A DNA stretch of 9,396 nt, from assembly GCA_029062075.1 (NCBI GenBank), contig JAIDQW010000226.1, positions 1-9,396 on the forward strand, written 5' to 3'. The notes beneath the pieces are model-generated. The model saw nothing but the letters and a program-made list of their open reading frames with translations. It was not told where the DNA came from and ran no database searches. Below, one piece after another: positions 1-6,996 of the stretch (positions are counted from its first letter, which is position 1; each line of letters opens with the position of its first letter). Position numbers and translations under genes: made by a program. Source of the DNA: Paramuribaculum sp. Lineage in GTDB: Bacteria; Bacteroidota; Bacteroidia; Bacteroidales; Muribaculaceae.

Positions 1-818
1 TGTTCGAGCGGTCCGCCTTGCACCCCGGGGAAAACAGCACTGTCAAGGAGAGATGACATTTTGCGAATCTCACCCTTGTTGTTGGTCTTGCCGAAAGGAT
101 TGTCAAAGTCCTGTCCGAGCAGAATAATACCTCCTCTGGGACCGCGCAATGTCTTATGTGTGGTTGATGTTACGATGTGTGCATATTTGAGCGGATTGTC
201 AAGGAGTCCGGCTGCGATAAGTCCGGCCGGGTGAGCCATATCCACCATTAGGATAGCGCCGATTTTATCGGCAATCTCACGCATTCGTTTGTAATCCCAT
301 TCGCGGGAGTATGCGCTTGCACCGCCGACTATGAGTTTGGGACGTTCTCTGAGAGCCACTTCCTCCATCTGGTCGTAGTCAACAAGACCGGTTTCCTTGC
401 TTACGTTATAATCAAGTGCTTGGAACATGAGTCCGGAGAAGTTTACAGGGCTTCCGTGGCTGAGGTGTCCCCCGTGGCTGAGGTTCAAACCGAGGAATTT
501 GTCACCGGGTTTGAGTACAGACATGAAAACAGCCATATTAGCCTGTGCTCCGGAGTGAGGTTGCACATTGGCATATTCAGCTCCGAAAAGTTCCTTTACT
601 CTGTCAATGGCAATCTGCTCTACTTCATCAACAACTCCGCAGCCGCCATAATAGCGATGACCGGGGTAGCCTTCTGCATATTTATTAGTGAGGCAAGAGC
701 CCATAGCCTTCATAACATCATCGCTCACAAAGTTCTCTGAGGCGATAAGTTCGATGCCTTTTTTCTGACGCTGATGCTCACGCTCGATGAGATCAAAAAT
801 TACTTTGTCTTTTTCCAT
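1..818 (-). CDS. glyA: Serine hydroxymethyltransferase, 5' part (C-terminus outside window)
   Basis: This PLP-dependent cytosolic enzyme interconverts serine plus tetrahydrofolate with glycine plus 5,10-methylene-tetrahydrofolate and is the main source of one-carbon units. The first 272 residues are present and the frame is open to the window edge. Visible family motifs are ELIASENF (about residues 23-30), [10 protein letters not shown] (85-94), [10 protein letters not shown] (113-122), VDMAH (D193 and H196, matching the PLP-ring contacts D200 and H203 of E. coli) and [14 protein letters not shown] with the PLP-binding lysine K222. The visible part ends in [10 protein letters not shown]. The ATG at 816-818 gives the usual N-terminus for the family. 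About one third of the protein lies beyond position 1. It has its own promoter (853-882) and no riboswitch-sized leader. Identification is close to certain from the motifs. Confidence 0.97.
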   Translation of the reverse strand, partial: MEKDKVIFDLIEREHQRQKKGIELIASENFVSDDVMKAMGSCLTNKYAEGYPGHRYYGGCGVVDEVEQIAIDRVKELFGAEYANVQPHSGAQANMAVFMSVLKPGDKFLGLNLSHGGHLSHGSPVNFSGLMFQALDYNVSKETGLVDYDQMEEVALRERPKLIVGGASAYSREWDYKRMREIADKIGAILMVDMAHPAGLIAAGLLDNPLKYAHIVTSTTHKTLRGPRGGIILLGQDFDNPFGKTNNKGEIRKMSSLLDSAVFPGVQGGPLE

Positions 819-852
819 TTATCTGCGGGGTTAAAGTGTTTGATTCAGGTCG

Positions 853-882
853 CAAAATTACGCAAAAAATATGATTATTCAA
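853..882 (-). promoter_or_regulatory. Bacteroidetes-type promoter of glyA
   Basis: Read on the minus strand, a -33 TTG (880-882) is followed by 19 bp and then TAATTTTG (853-860), which fits the Bacteroidetes primary-sigma consensus TTG-N19-21-TAnnTTTG. Transcription would start near 846, giving a leader of only about 28 nt before the glyA ATG. That is too short for a riboswitch or attenuator. Confidence 0.7.
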
Positions 883-939
883 GGTGCACACACCGAAAAG
901 CCTGTCGGCGGAATATAATTTACTGATGCCTAACAACTC

Positions 940-967
940 CGGCTCCCGACTAACGGCTCCCGACTAA
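940..967. repeat. Two perfect tandem copies of a 14-bp unit
   Basis: The unit cggctcccgactaa occurs at 940-953 and again at 954-967 with no mismatch, in the 169-bp gap between the flavin-reductase stop and the glyA start. It lies 21 bp downstream of the flavin-reductase stop codon. On the minus-strand transcript each copy contains TAG, so it cannot extend that reading frame. The unit does not form a strong hairpin, and I see no T-run making it an intrinsic terminator. Its function is unknown; replication slippage is the simplest origin. Confidence 0.85.
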
Positions 968-987
968 AGCCTGACGCATACCGACTT

Positions 988-1560
988 CTAATCCTTCTTC
1001 CTGACACTCCAGCCAAAGCGACCGATTTCATCGCCTTGCGAGTAGTAGTGTCCATGCGAGTAGTTGAGTAGCCCTGCCGCACCGAGGTCAAATGCACCTG
1101 TTGTCTTATCTATCAGTTCACTTTTCGCAAGAACATCAAGCACTTCGCCGATAATCATGTCATGGCTGCCGAGATGCATTATCTCCCTGACGCGACATTC
1201 AATACTCAGCGGGCTCTCATCAATATAGGGGCATGCAACCTTGACACCCTGTCTGGGCGTCAGGCCGGTCTGTTCCCATTTGTCATAGTCTCTGCCGCTT
1301 CTCACCCCGCACCAGTCAACAGCCTTAGCCATTGCTTCTGTTGTGAGGTTCACGGTAAATTCCATCGACTCCTTAATAATATTGTATGAGTGGCGTTCCG
1401 GTCGCACGGATATATACAAAAGCGCCGGATCGGTGCATATAGTTCCGGTCCAGGCGATAGTAATAAGGTTTGAATATTCGGTATTTCCGCAAGTAACAAG
1501 CACCGCAGGCACCGGATAAACCATTGTGCCCGGTTTCCAAATCTCGCGGTCTGTCAGCAT
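988..1560 (-). CDS. Flavin reductase / flavoredoxin-like protein (FMN-binding split barrel)
   Basis: This 190-residue protein of the flavin-reductase-like family (FMN-binding split beta-barrel) is expected to be cytosolic and to bind FMN non-covalently. Such proteins reduce flavins with NAD(P)H or act as flavoredoxins, and the partner cannot be read from sequence. Family features are [18 protein letters not shown] near the N-terminus (8-25), the [21 protein letters not shown] segment (34-54), [27 protein letters not shown] (81-94), SIECRV (119-124) and [11 protein letters not shown] (131-141). The length is normal. Its ATG overlaps the end of pyrI (ATGCTGA, 7-nt overlap), so it is probably translationally coupled and co-transcribed with pyrBI. 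A direct role in pyrimidine synthesis is not evident. It ends in a TAG codon, showing that TAG is used as a stop in this genome. Family assignment is firm; the substrate is unknown. Confidence 0.9.
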   Translation of the reverse strand: MLTDREIWKPGTMVYPVPAVLVTCGNTEYSNLITIAWTGTICTDPALLYISVRPERHSYNIIKESMEFTVNLTTEAMAKAVDWCGVRSGRDYDKWEQTGLTPRQGVKVACPYIDESPLSIECRVREIMHLGSHDMIIGEVLDVLAKSELIDKTTGAFDLGAAGLLNYSHGHYYSQGDEIGRFGWSVRKKD

Positions 1561-2015
1561 ATCTTTGCGTCTGAACTGTTAACAGTCTTGCCGCAATAGT
1601 GGCAGCGGATAGTAATATTATCGCGATCCACCACCTCAAATCGTGTGCGCATTGGCTCGTTGTTGGTAATGCACTTCGGATTGGAACATTTTACAATGCC
1701 GACGAGCGTGTCAGCAAGCTCTACATCTCTTTTTTCAACAACCTCAAAATCACGGATTATATTGACCTTTGCGCCCGGGGCGATGATGGCGATTCTATTG
1801 ATGGTTTCTTCCGGTATGGTGACATCTGCAATCTTGACTATTCCCTTGGAGCCCATTCTTTTGCTTGGCAGATTATTGCCGATAGTGAGATGGGTGTCAT
1901 AATTTTCAAGTCCGAGGAGTTTTACAACCTTGAAGAGTGCTTTGCTTGGAATATGGTCAATCACTGTGCCGTTTTCAAGAGCGGCAACCGCGAGTTCTTT
2001 CTTGTCCTTGCTCAT
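1554..2015 (-). CDS. pyrI: Aspartate carbamoyltransferase regulatory subunit
   Basis: This is the regulatory chain of aspartate carbamoyltransferase (153 residues; the E. coli chain is of the same size). It binds CTP/ATP allosterically through the N-terminal domain and contacts the catalytic trimers through a C-terminal zinc domain. The four zinc cysteines are present as C110-x4-C115 and C138-x2-C141 (CSNPKC and CHYCG). The N-terminal effector domain shows [15 protein letters not shown] (16-30), including the conserved HIP segment. It starts with ATG at 2013-2015, 13 nt after the pyrB stop, and ends inside the start of the flavin-reductase gene. It forms one operon with pyrB. No key residue appears to be missing. 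Confidence 0.97.
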   Translation of the reverse strand: MSKDKKELAVAALENGTVIDHIPSKALFKVVKLLGLENYDTHLTIGNNLPSKRMGSKGIVKIADVTIPEETINRIAIIAPGAKVNIIRDFEVVEKRDVELADTLVGIVKCSNPKCITNNEPMRTRFEVVDRDNITIRCHYCGKTVNSSDAKIC

Positions 2016-2028
2016 AGTTTTCAGAGAA

Positions 2029-2952
2029 TTAGTTATTTACCGGATCAATACCGAGTGCACGGCATATAATAGCCTGACGGGCAAACAGTCCGTTTCTTGC
2101 CTGATCAAAGTAGTATGCCTTGGGATTGTCATCCACATCCTGGTCAATCTCATTGATTCTTGGCAGCGGATGAAGCACCTTGAGGTTGGGCTTGGCATCG
2201 GCGAGCATGGCATTGCGGAGTGTGTAGAGGTTTTTCACCTTCTCGTACTCCATGATGTCGGTGAATCGTTCTCTCTGCACTCTGGTCATGTAAAGGATAT
2301 CGCTGCTGTTGATAACCTCCGGTGAGAAATCCTTGTGCTCGGTATATTTGATTCCGTGGGTGTCGCAGAATTTTTTGTATTCGGCAGGCATCTGCAGCTC
2401 TTCACAAGCCACAAAGTTGAATGTGGGGTTGAAGTAGCGCATCGCCATGAGCAGGCTGTGCACAGTTCTTCCATATTTGAGGTCACCTACCATTGTGATG
2501 GTAAGATCATTGAGCTTGCCTTGGGTCTTGCTTATCGAGTAAAGGTCCAACATTGTTTGCGACGGGTGCTGGTTAGAGCCGTCTCCGGCATTGATAATCG
2601 GCACTTCCGTCACCTCGGTGGCATATCTTGCGGCTCCTTCAAGGTGGTGACGCATCACAATAAGGTCAGCGTAGTTGCTCACCATTTTTATGGTGTCCTT
2701 CAGCGTTTCTCCTTTGGCGGAGCTTGATGTGCTGGCATCGCTGAAACCGATAACTCTGCCGCCAAGGCGGTTTACCGCAGTTTCGAAGCTCAGGCGGGTT
2801 CTGGTTGACGGCTCAAAGAAAAGTGTTGCAACAACCTTTCCATCAAGCACTTTCAAATTAGGGTTCGCCTCAAAATATTTAGCTTTTTCAATCAACTCAA
2901 GAATTTCATCGCGGCTGATGTCATCAATGGATACGAGACTTTTGGTATTCAT
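2029..2952 (-). CDS. pyrB: Aspartate carbamoyltransferase catalytic subunit
   Basis: The 307-residue catalytic chain makes N-carbamoyl-L-aspartate from carbamoyl phosphate and aspartate, the committed step of pyrimidine synthesis, and assembles as trimers with PyrI. Active-site motifs are all visible: [13 protein letters not shown] (STRTR at 49-53, carbamoyl-phosphate binding), the mobile-loop lysine K80 in SSSAKGETL (supplied by the neighbouring chain in the trimer), [10 protein letters not shown] (101-110), [15 protein letters not shown] (124-138) and [10 protein letters not shown] (261-270). The length is typical. The ATG at 2950-2952 lies about 28 nt downstream of a good promoter (2980-3010). 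The leader is too short for the UTP-sensed attenuation known for E. coli pyrBI, so transcriptional control, if any, must act differently; allosteric control through PyrI is expected. Confidence 0.98.
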   Translation of the reverse strand: MNTKSLVSIDDISRDEILELIEKAKYFEANPNLKVLDGKVVATLFFEPSTRTRLSFETAVNRLGGRVIGFSDASTSSSAKGETLKDTIKMVSNYADLIVMRHHLEGAARYATEVTEVPIINAGDGSNQHPSQTMLDLYSISKTQGKLNDLTITMVGDLKYGRTVHSLLMAMRYFNPTFNFVACEELQMPAEYKKFCDTHGIKYTEHKDFSPEVINSSDILYMTRVQRERFTDIMEYEKVKNLYTLRNAMLADAKPNLKVLHPLPRINEIDQDVDDNPKAYYFDQARNGLFARQAIICRALGIDPVNN

Positions 2953-2979
2953 GTCACCGGGTAATGTTGGTTATACACG

Positions 2980-3010
2980 CAAAGGTAATACATCACCTGC
3001 CTGATTGCAA
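2980..3010 (-). promoter_or_regulatory. Bacteroidetes-type promoter of pyrB-pyrI-flavin reductase
   Basis: On the minus strand a -33 TTTG (3008-3011, TTG at 3008-3010) is separated by 20 bp from TACCTTTG (2980-2987), an exact match to TAnnTTTG. The -7 region shares the 11-mer ATTACCTTTGC with the rplY promoter. The start site would be near 2973, leaving a leader of about 20 nt before the pyrB ATG. Short arms CCTGC/GCAGG (2996-3000 and 3019-3023) flank the -33 element, but are too weak to call an operator. Confidence 0.75.
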
Positions 3011-3050
3011 ATTTTTATGCAGGATAATTATTTCGGAGTGCGTCGGTGAG

Positions 3051-3503
3051 TCAGTCGTCAAACTCATCCTCTAAGTCATCCTCGTTATCGAAATCAAAGT
3101 CGAAATCCCAACCGTCGCCTGTAGCCTGTTCGGTGAAGCGTGACAGTTCTCTGCCTTCCCTCTTGGTGGGGCGTCCGAGCCCTTTCCTTCTGTCAATAAA
3201 GCCGCTGATTTTCACCACTTCAAGCAAATCAAGCTGGCTTTTCGGGGTGATGTTTTCAAGATATTCCGGCACGAGCTTGGCTCCGAGGCGGTTTTCGGTA
3301 AGAGCGAGTACGCGGAAAGAGTATGTTACCGGTGGCTTCCTCACTTCAATAACATCTCCGGGCTTGATTGTGCGTGAGGGTTTTACCGTGGTACCACCAA
3401 CGCTTACTCTGCCTTTTTTGCACGCTTCGGTTGAAATGGTTCGGGTCTTGAAGATTCGTGTAGCCCACATCCATTTGTCGATACGTTCTTCAGTTTTAGC
3501 CAT
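3051..3503 (-). CDS. hslR: Hsp15-type S4-domain RNA-binding protein with acidic tail
   Basis: A 150-residue small basic S4 RNA-binding protein. The S4 core covers about residues 7-54 (RIDKWMWATRIFKTRTISTEACKKGRVSVGG, then KPGDVIEV). It is followed by the conserved GRPTKREGRELSRF segment (110-123) and then an extremely acidic end (133-150, 12 of 18 residues Asp/Glu, beginning with alternating D-F). E. coli Hsp15 binds free 50S subunits that still carry nascent chain-tRNA, and the related RqcP acts in ribosome-associated quality control; a like role is inferred here. It is third in an operon after rplY and pth (12 nt after the pth stop), which fits a role on the large subunit. The acidic tail is not part of the E. 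coli protein as I recall it. The start is the ATG at 3501-3503, and the usual RIDKWMW begins at residue 7. Confidence 0.9.
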   Translation of the reverse strand: MAKTEERIDKWMWATRIFKTRTISTEACKKGRVSVGGTTVKPSRTIKPGDVIEVRKPPVTYSFRVLALTENRLGAKLVPEYLENITPKSQLDLLEVVKISGFIDRRKGLGRPTKREGRELSRFTEQATGDGWDFDFDFDNEDDLEDEFDD

Positions 3504-3515
3504 CAGTCGTGTGTT

Positions 3516-4079
3516 TTATTTGTTATTGAAATTGCACATGGCAAACGAAATACCGCTAAGGCAGAAAGCCTTGATAGCCTCGCAGGCAACCTCTATACGA
3601 GCCGGCAGCTCCTGTTGCTGTTCAGGGGTGAATTTACCAAGCACATAGTCAATCTGTGCGCCTTTGGGGTAATCGTTTCCAATACCGAATCTGAGGCGGG
3701 GGTATGCCTGGGTGTCGAGCATCGCCGCTATGTTTTTCAATCCGTTGTGTCCCGCATCGCTTCCGTTACCTTTCAGCCGGATAGCTCCGAATGGCAGGGC
3801 GAGGTCGTCAACAAGAACAAGTATGTGTTCAATATCGATATTCTCTTTGTCTTTCCAGTAGCGCACTGCGTTGCCGCTGAGATTCATATACGTAGATGGT
3901 TTAAGCAGCGTGAGCTGTTTGTTTTTCAGCCTCATGTGTGCTACATCGCCATAGCGGTCAGTGGAAAAAGAAATATTGGATGCCTTGGCAAAGGCATCCA
4001 ATATCATGAATCCGATGTTGTGGCGGGTTCCGGCATATTCATCACCGATATTACCCAGCCCAACAATAAGGTATTTCAT
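3516..4079 (-). CDS. pth: Peptidyl-tRNA hydrolase (Pth, bacterial type)
   Basis: A cytosolic enzyme that cleaves the ester bond of peptidyl-tRNA dropped from ribosomes and recycles the tRNA; it is usually essential. The 187-residue length is typical. Key residues are N10 and catalytic H20 in [18 protein letters not shown], the [13 protein letters not shown] segment with N66, the D91-D92 pair (matching catalytic D93 in E. coli), [11 protein letters not shown] with H111 and N112, and RLRFGIGND. The start chosen is the ATG at 4077-4079, because [10 protein letters not shown] is the canonical N-terminus. An in-frame codon upstream would add 27 residues that only re-read the end of rplY. It lies 17 nt downstream of rplY and 12 nt upstream of hslR. 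The interrupted rplY immediately upstream could reduce its expression by polarity. Confidence 0.97.
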   Translation of the reverse strand: MKYLIVGLGNIGDEYAGTRHNIGFMILDAFAKASNISFSTDRYGDVAHMRLKNKQLTLLKPSTYMNLSGNAVRYWKDKENIDIEHILVLVDDLALPFGAIRLKGNGSDAGHNGLKNIAAMLDTQAYPRLRFGIGNDYPKGAQIDYVLGKFTPEQQQELPARIEVACEAIKAFCLSGISFAMCNFNNK

Positions 4080-4096
4080 ACGCTGAAATAACTGAG

Positions 4097-4753
4097 TTAC
4101 TTGCCTGAGGCGGCAGCTGCAGCAGCACCACGAGCGGCACGGGTGAGCTGAACGGCGCAAACAACGGCGTTTTTAGCGTTGACGAGTTCGAGACCCTCAA
4201 AGTTAAGTTCACCAATCTGGAGTGTTTTGCCGAGACCGAGGTGGTCAACGTTGATAACAACGCGTTCCGGAATGTTGGTGTAGGGAGCTTTAACTTTGAT
4301 TTTCTTCATGCTGAGGGTAAGCTTACCACCGGCTTTAACACCTTCTGCGTGACCTTCGAGCTGAACGGGAACCTCGATAACAACGGGTTTCTTATCATTC
4401 ACTTCGAGGAGGTCGATGTGAAGGATAGTGTCCTTAACGGGATGGAACTGGATGTCCTTGAGAACAGCCATGCGTTTCTTGCCGTTAACGTCGAGTTCGA
4501 TAGCGAAGATGTCGGGGGTATAGATGAGCTTGCGCACAGCCTCGTTTGTTACAGCGAGATCGGTTGTGATAAGACCTTTGCCGGGAGCGATTTCAACGAT
4601 TTTTTCACCGGGCTGGAGTTTGCCGCTGTAGGGGAGGGCGATAACCTAGCCACCGTTGAGCACTACGGGAATTTTGTTTTCTTTGCGCAGTGTTTTAGCT
4701 GCTTTCTTACCGAGGTCGGTACGGGGCTCTGCTGTGAGCTGGAATGTTTTCAT
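4097..4753 (-). pseudogene. rplY: Ribosomal protein L25 (TL5/CTC type), interrupted by an in-frame TAG at codon 36
   Basis: The reading frame from the ATG at 4751-4753 encodes a 218-codon L25 of the long TL5/CTC type: an N-terminal 5S rRNA-binding beta-barrel domain and a C-terminal TL5-like domain, ending in an Ala-rich tail. It begins MKTFQLTAEPRTDLGKKAAK and contains RKLIYTPDIF (74-83) and LKDIQFHPVKDTILHIDLLEV, all typical of the family. Codon 36 (4646-4648), between NGG and VIALPYSG, is TAG. There is no frameshift, and the protein on both sides is well conserved, so a single base change from Glu, Gln or Lys explains it. The next plausible restart is GTG at codon 73 (4535-4537), which would lose most of the 5S-binding domain. 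This may be a sequencing error, a strain polymorphism, a real loss of L25 (non-essential in E. coli) or suppression. Gene identity is firm; functional state is open. Confidence 0.92.
4646..4648 (-). other. In-frame amber codon within rplY
   Basis: On the minus strand the codons read GGT GGC TAG GTT ATC, decoding as Gly-Gly-stop-Val-Ile at codon 36 of rplY. GAG, AAG or CAG is one substitution away. The flavin-reductase gene in this window ends naturally in TAG, so a genome-wide reassignment of TAG is not supported. Confidence 0.95.
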
Positions 4754-4843
4754 TTTGTTTGTAAATTAAATGTGTTACTAAAAATTAAGTGATAATGTTG
4801 CTCCTTAATTTCCCATCACACGGGGGATGCTAAAAAGCGGTTG

Positions 4844-4873
4844 CAAAGGTAATCATTTTTTTTGATTGTGCAA
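4844..4873 (-). promoter_or_regulatory. Bacteroidetes-type promoter of rplY-pth-hslR
   Basis: On the minus strand a -33 TTG (4871-4873) is followed by 19 bp and TACCTTTG (4844-4851), an exact TAnnTTTG match. Transcription would start near 4837, giving an untranslated leader of roughly 85 nt before the rplY ATG at 4753. The last bases before the ATG are AT-rich with no clear Shine-Dalgarno, as usual in this phylum. The -33 element sits directly against the stop codon of the permease gene, so no space is left for a separate terminator between the two operons, and read-through from the uptake operon is possible. Confidence 0.75.
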
Positions 4874-4876
4874 TCA
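4863..4876. repeat. Short inverted repeat over the rplY -33 element and permease stop
   Basis: The plus-strand sequence tgattgtgcaatca has 6-bp arms (tgattg / caatca) around a 2-base centre. It overlaps both the TGA of the permease gene and the -33 element of the rplY promoter. It could be an operator or a weak hairpin at the end of the uptake-operon transcript. On the minus-strand transcript it is followed by A residues, not U, so it is not an intrinsic terminator in that direction. Confidence 0.4.
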
Positions 4877-5869
4877 CTTTCTGCGGGATAGAATCACAAA
4901 TATTATAACAGGTACTCCGATAAGCGGGGTGACAGAGTTCAGCGGAAGCACTGAAGCAGACGGAAGTACACACAAAATATTGCATAGTAGGGCAACAGCG
5001 CAACCGGTGAGAATGGTTGCCGGCATGAGTACTCTGTGGTCACCTGTCGGAAAGATTAGGCGGGCTATATGCGGCACGGCAAGCCCGATAAAGGACACCG
5101 GTCCGCAGTAAGCGGTGACAACCGCCGTTAGTATTCCGGTGCTCGCAAGCAGTAGATTGCGCACATAATTGAGATTAATACCGAGGTTTCGGGCGTATGA
5201 GCTACCCAACTGAATGATATTCAGGGGTTTTACAAGTAATATTGCTGTGGCAAGTCCAAGGGCTGTCACACCGCCGAAAATGGCGAGATGCCCCGGTGGT
5301 ACCGATGAGAAAGTGCCCATACCCCACATGACATAGCTCTGAATTCCATCCGCTGTTGCCTGATAATTGAGCAAGGTTATTACCGAGGATACAAGATATC
5401 CGAGTAAAACTCCGGTAATTAGCAACATAAGGTCATTTTTCAGCAGATTGGATAATAGAAGAAGGAGAGCCATAACCCCCATGCTTCCTGCAAACGCGGC
5501 TGTCATTATGGCTATATACCCTCCGGCAGATAAGCCGGCGGCAGCGATTGTGCCTCCGGTAAGAAGAGTAACTATCGCCACACCGAGACTTGCCCCCGAT
5601 GAAATACCCAGTAGGGAAGGGGAGGCAAGGGGATTGTGAAATGCTGTTTGCAGCAGGAGTCCGGAAGCCGACAGTCCGGCACCGGCGATAATAGCTGTGA
5701 TTGCCTGCGGGAGGCGGCTATCGAGAATAATGAACTCATAGATAGGCACAGTTGAGGATCCTCCGGTGAGAATGTTGACCACTTCACCGGGCGGAATGTT
5801 GACGCTCCCCACAAACAGGTTAGCTATTCCAAAAAAAATAATAGATAATATAAGGAGAAAAAATTTCAA
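4874..5869 (-). CDS. btuC: FecCD/BtuC-type ABC importer permease, probably for cobalamin
   Basis: Inner-membrane permease of the BtuC/FecCD family with many hydrophobic segments. Family signatures are SGLLLQTAFHNPLASPSLLG (the NPLA-P-LLG motif at about 78-88), GPVSFIGLAVPHIAR (about 256-270) and LNSVTPLIGVPVIIFVIL at the C-terminus. The start chosen is the TTG at 5867-5869, which overlaps the TGA of the binding-protein gene (TTGA) and gives 331 residues, normal for the family. The alternative ATG at 5945-5947 gives 357 residues but overlaps the upstream gene by 82 nt, and its extra 26 residues merely re-read the conserved end of that gene. It should pair with the BtuF-like protein just upstream. 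No ATPase gene follows; the next gene is rplY. Iron-siderophore or heme specificity cannot be excluded from the permease alone. Confidence 0.85.
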   Translation of the reverse strand: MKFFLLILSIIFFGIANLFVGSVNIPPGEVVNILTGGSSTVPIYEFIILDSRLPQAITAIIAGAGLSASGLLLQTAFHNPLASPSLLGISSGASLGVAIVTLLTGGTIAAAGLSAGGYIAIMTAAFAGSMGVMALLLLLSNLLKNDLMLLITGVLLGYLVSSVITLLNYQATADGIQSYVMWGMGTFSSVPPGHLAIFGGVTALGLATAILLVKPLNIIQLGSSYARNLGINLNYVRNLLLASTGILTAVVTAYCGPVSFIGLAVPHIARLIFPTGDHRVLMPATILTGCAVALLCNILCVLPSASVLPLNSVTPLIGVPVIIFVILSRRK

Positions 5870-6996
5870 AGCCGTTTGAAGTATTGATGATGTGAACTTA
5901 TGCCCAGTTCCGGATGAATTATGGAAATCAAGTCTGCGAGATACCACTGGGGATGAAAAGGAGTTTCGTCATAAAGCGGAATATCGAGTGTATTACAGCC
6001 GAACACATTATTATTTTTAGCTGCCTTAAACTGTGGATACACCTTGTCTCCGCGCAAATGCTCCTCTAAGGTGAGATTCTGGGATTGAGCGTATTTAACA
6101 AACCAGAAGTCGGCATCGTGAGCCTGATGCAGCATCTGCTCGGCAGACAATGGCATGCTCCCCACGATATCATACCCGTCAAACGGATTGGAGCCTCCGG
6201 CATCACGGATATATGTTGCCGTTGTGGAGTTTTTCCCCGGCACATACCACTGCGAGCCGTAAAGCCGGTCGAAAATCACCGACGGACGGGCTTCTGTTTG
6301 CGATGCTTTGGATTTCAGATTGTTATATTCTGCTTCCGTTGTGCGGAACAGTGAGTCGGCAATGCTGTCGGCTCCATATAATATACCGAAAAATTTCACC
6401 CATTCGGCTCTGGCAAGAGGGGAACTCTCCATATAGTCGGCACACTGCACGATAGGTATTCCGAGAGCTTCAATTTTTGCATTGGATGTATTGTTTTCGT
6501 ATGGTGAGAGCAATATGGCATCCGGCATGAGATGGAGAATCCTTTCAATATCCGGTCCCATGCTGCTGCCGCAGTCTGCAATGGCTCCACTGGAAATATT
6601 CTGTCTGATTTTATCGCGGTTTATGAAGCGGGCGTCACACACTCCGGCTATCGCTGAATCTGCACCCAGTTCATCAATCAGCCCTACATGCACAGATGAA
6701 TATACAAGCGATTTTTTTAGCGGAACCCTAATGACCGTGCCTTCCGGCAGCCTGTCGGGCATTACTGTATCGGTGATTAGAATATAGCTGGCAAGCACAG
6801 CGGTTGTATCCCACGGGTTACGTACGGTAGCGACGGTGAATCCGGCATGCTTCACCAATTCAATATCTTGGGCATATCTCAGCGGAACGGTGTCTCCACC
6901 TGTGGTGGCACCGCTCTCTGCTCCTCCGGTGCAACCGCACGGGAGGAGCAGCATAACCATGGCGATGACGCCGATAAGCGTTTTGTGGCTTATCAT
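5866..6996 (-). CDS. btuF: BtuF-like periplasmic substrate-binding lipoprotein of an ABC importer
   Basis: A substrate-binding protein of the type III (helical-backbone, Peripla_BP_2) class, expected to deliver a corrinoid or other metal chelate to the permease. The start chosen is the ATG at 6994-6996, overlapping the stop of the preceding gene (TAATG) and giving 376 residues; an ATG 30 nt upstream is in frame but lies inside that gene. An N-terminal hydrophobic segment ends in LLLPCGC, suggesting lipidation at C22 or C20. Two lobes are recognisable: VYSSVHVGLIDELG (98-111) and MGPDIERILHLMPDAILLSP (136-155) in the first, and a second ending in ETPFHPQWYLADLISIIHPE near the C-terminus. I recognise this as the Bacteroidales subfamily found beside TonB receptors and FecCD permeases. 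Cobalamin as ligand rests mainly on the neighbours. Confidence 0.8.
   Translation of the reverse strand: MISHKTLIGVIAMVMLLLPCGCTGGAESGATTGGDTVPLRYAQDIELVKHAGFTVATVRNPWDTTAVLASYILITDTVMPDRLPEGTVIRVPLKKSLVYSSVHVGLIDELGADSAIAGVCDARFINRDKIRQNISSGAIADCGSSMGPDIERILHLMPDAILLSPYENNTSNAKIEALGIPIVQCADYMESSPLARAEWVKFFGILYGADSIADSLFRTTEAEYNNLKSKASQTEARPSVIFDRLYGSQWYVPGKNSTTATYIRDAGGSNPFDGYDIVGSMPLSAEQMLHQAHDADFWFVKYAQSQNLTLEEHLRGDKVYPQFKAAKNNNVFGCNTLDIPLYDETPFHPQWYLADLISIIHPELGISSHHQYFKRL

Noticed and set aside
420..740. Plus-strand open frames opposite glyA, pyrB, hslR, rplY and the uptake genes
   Set aside because: They are antisense shadows of genes with clear family motifs, and their translations show no recognisable protein features.
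883..912. Possible intrinsic terminator (CGCCGA/TCGGTG arms) after the flavin-reductase gene
   Set aside because: The stem is only about 6 bp with a G-T pair and is not followed by a T-run on the minus strand.
2996..3023. Inverted arms CCTGC/GCAGG around the pyrB -33 element as an operator
   Set aside because: Five-base arms with an 18-bp spacer can easily occur by chance; there is no second copy to support a site.
4080..4160. N-terminal extension of peptidyl-tRNA hydrolase by 27 residues from an upstream in-frame start
   Set aside because: The extension re-reads the 3' end of rplY out of frame, is Cys/Arg-rich with no family similarity, and the canonical [10 protein letters not shown] start at 4079 follows it.
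4097..4537. A stand-alone 146-residue gene starting at GTG 4535-4537
   Set aside because: It is the C-terminal part of the L25 frame; homology continues upstream past the TAG to the ATG at 4753, next to the real promoter.
4646..4648. TAG read as a sense codon (pyrrolysine or genome-wide reassignment)
   Set aside because: TAG ends the flavin-reductase gene at its expected C-terminus, and no pyrrolysine or recoding machinery is visible in the window.
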